NCBI GenBank assembly: GCA_015492075.1
Contig: WGFU01000037.1
Coordinates: 65,425 to 129,424, forward strand
Origin: Gammaproteobacteria bacterium
GTDB taxonomy: Bacteria > Pseudomonadota > Gammaproteobacteria > GCA-2400775
Length of the DNA: 64,000 nucleotides
Direction of reading: 5' to 3'
Both the position numbers and the translations under genes were made by a program. Under the pieces are notes generated by a model that made no database searches, had not been told where the DNA came from, and worked only from the letters and a program-made list of their open reading frames with translations. Position 1 is the first letter of the stretch. Each line of letters begins with the position of its first letter. Shown here in pieces: positions 61,140 to 64,000 of this stretch.

Positions 61140-62420
61140 ATGAAGGTACTTGTCATAGGCAGTGGTGGCCGCGAACACGCACTGGCCTGGAAAGCCGCAC
61201 AATCGCCCAAAGTCGACATCGTCTATGTTGCCCCCGGCAATGCCGGCACGGCGATGGAACCTGGTTTGCAAAACCTCGATATCAGCGCTGACGATTATCC
61301 AGCACTCTTGGCCTTTGCCCAAGACAATAATATTGAACTCACCATCGTTGGACCCGAAGCACCGTTGGTCGCAGGCATCGTCGATCTGTTTCAGGCGCAA
61401 GGACTGGCCTGTTTCGGCCCCTCACAAAAGGCCGCACAGCTGGAGGCATCCAAGGCCTACAGCAAAGATTTTTTACAGCGTCACAATATCCCCAGCGCAT
61501 TTTATGCCAGTTTCAGCGACGCCGGTAACGCTATCGAGTATTTGCGCCAGCAAAGCCTGCCCGCTGTGATCAAGGCCGATGGCCTGGCCGCGGGCAAGGG
61601 CGTGGTAATTGTTGAAGACCTGCAGCACGGCATTGACACCATTGACAGCATGATGCAGGCCGGCAAATTTGGCCGCGCTGGTGAACGTATTGTGATCGAA
61701 GAATTCCTCCACGGTGAAGAAGTCAGCTTCATCGCCATGGTCGACGGTGAACATATTCTGCCCCTGGCCACCTCGCAAGACCATAAGGCACGCGATGAAG
61801 GGGATAAAGGCCCAAATACCGGCGGCATGGGCGCCTATTCACCAGCACCCATCGTTGATGCTGCTTTGCATCAACGCATCATGAGCGAGGTCATGATTCC
61901 GACCGTTAAAGGAATGGCGGCTGAAGGTGCACCATACACCGGCTTTCTTTATGCCGGCATCATGGTCACTGCCGACGGCACGCCCAAAGTGCTGGAATTC
62001 AACTGCCGTTTCGGCGACCCCGAAACGCAACCGATAATGATGCGCTTACAAAGTGATCTGGTTGATCTTTGTCTCGCTGCGCTCAATAAAAACCTCGGCA
62101 GCGCGTCAACCAAGTGGGACCCTCGCGTTGCCCTTGGCGTGGTGCTCGCTGCTGGCGGCTATCCCGGTGATTACCGTAAAGGCGATGTCATCCACGGCCT
62201 TGACGCGGTGCAAAACGCCAAGGTGTTTCATGCCGGCACGGCAAGCGACCATGGCAATATTGTCACCCATGGCGGTCGTGTCCTCTGTGTTTGCGCACTG
62301 GGTGATGATACGCTGCAGGCCCAGCAAGCCGCTTACTCCGCTGTTGCCTTCATTGATTGGCCGGATATGCAGTACCGCAAGGATATCGGCCACCGCGCCA
62401 TAGCGCGCTTGTCAACATAG
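61140..62420 (+). CDS. purD: Phosphoribosylamine-glycine ligase
   Basis: 426 aa. MKVLVIGSGGREHALAWKAAQSPKV; LEFNCRFGDPETQ. Confidence 0.99.
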   Translation: MKVLVIGSGGREHALAWKAAQSPKVDIVYVAPGNAGTAMEPGLQNLDISADDYPALLAFAQDNNIELTIVGPEAPLVAGIVDLFQAQGLACFGPSQKAAQLEASKAYSKDFLQRHNIPSAFYASFSDAGNAIEYLRQQSLPAVIKADGLAAGKGVVIVEDLQHGIDTIDSMMQAGKFGRAGERIVIEEFLHGEEVSFIAMVDGEHILPLATSQDHKARDEGDKGPNTGGMGAYSPAPIVDAALHQRIMSEVMIPTVKGMAAEGAPYTGFLYAGIMVTADGTPKVLEFNCRFGDPETQPIMMRLQSDLVDLCLAALNKNLGSASTKWDPRVALGVVLAAGGYPGDYRKGDVIHGLDAVQNAKVFHAGTASDHGNIVTHGGRVLCVCALGDDTLQAQQAAYSAVAFIDWPDMQYRKDIGHRAIARLST

Positions 62421-62426
62421 TGCGCC

Positions 62427-63915
<1,489 letters not shown>

Positions 63916-64000
63916 AAGGCTGTTTGAAACCGGTACACTGCTGCATTATTTCTTAGAACCTGTTCATAATCTTGATCAAGGGATGCAGCGCAAGGCAAAA

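Overview
The window looks like a conserved chromosomal segment of a gammaproteobacterium. This is inferred from gene families and gene order only; no database search was run. Recognised blocks, left to right: a moxR-DUF58-DUF4381-batA-batB/C-batD operon (minus strand; batD is cut by the window edge); trmB-thiG-thiS; tRNA-Gly(CCC); a GGDEF/EAL protein; asmA-mutY-yggX; tRNA-Phe(GAA); a second GGDEF/EAL protein with a periplasmic rhodanese; sohB, cysQ, nudE, yrfG; thiC with a TPP riboswitch; pcm-tolC-waaA; an LPS core/O-antigen locus (lpxL, kdkA, DUF6165, GT9, CDP-glycerol transferase-like, a GT2-GT4 fusion, GT2, O-antigen ligase); ilvE; pilU; groES-groEL with a perfect CIRCE operator; fxsA; a CzcCBA-type RND metal efflux operon with DUF3240; cutA-dsbD-tlpA; aroQ-accB-accC-prmA-DUF3426-dusB-fis-purH-purD-tsaC-hemF. 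I saw no CRISPR array, prophage or complete IS element. The best leads are: the periplasmic rhodanese paired with a Cys-containing GGDEF/EAL sensor; the unexplained 400-bp region between tRNA-Gly and the first GGDEF/EAL gene; the GT2-GT4 fusion and DUF6165 in the LPS locus; PmrA/QseB-like boxes upstream of the metal efflux operon; several tiny uncharacterised membrane/zinc-ribbon proteins; and a 12-bp perfect hairpin inside yrfG. I do not see a clearly novel multi-gene defence or biosynthetic system.
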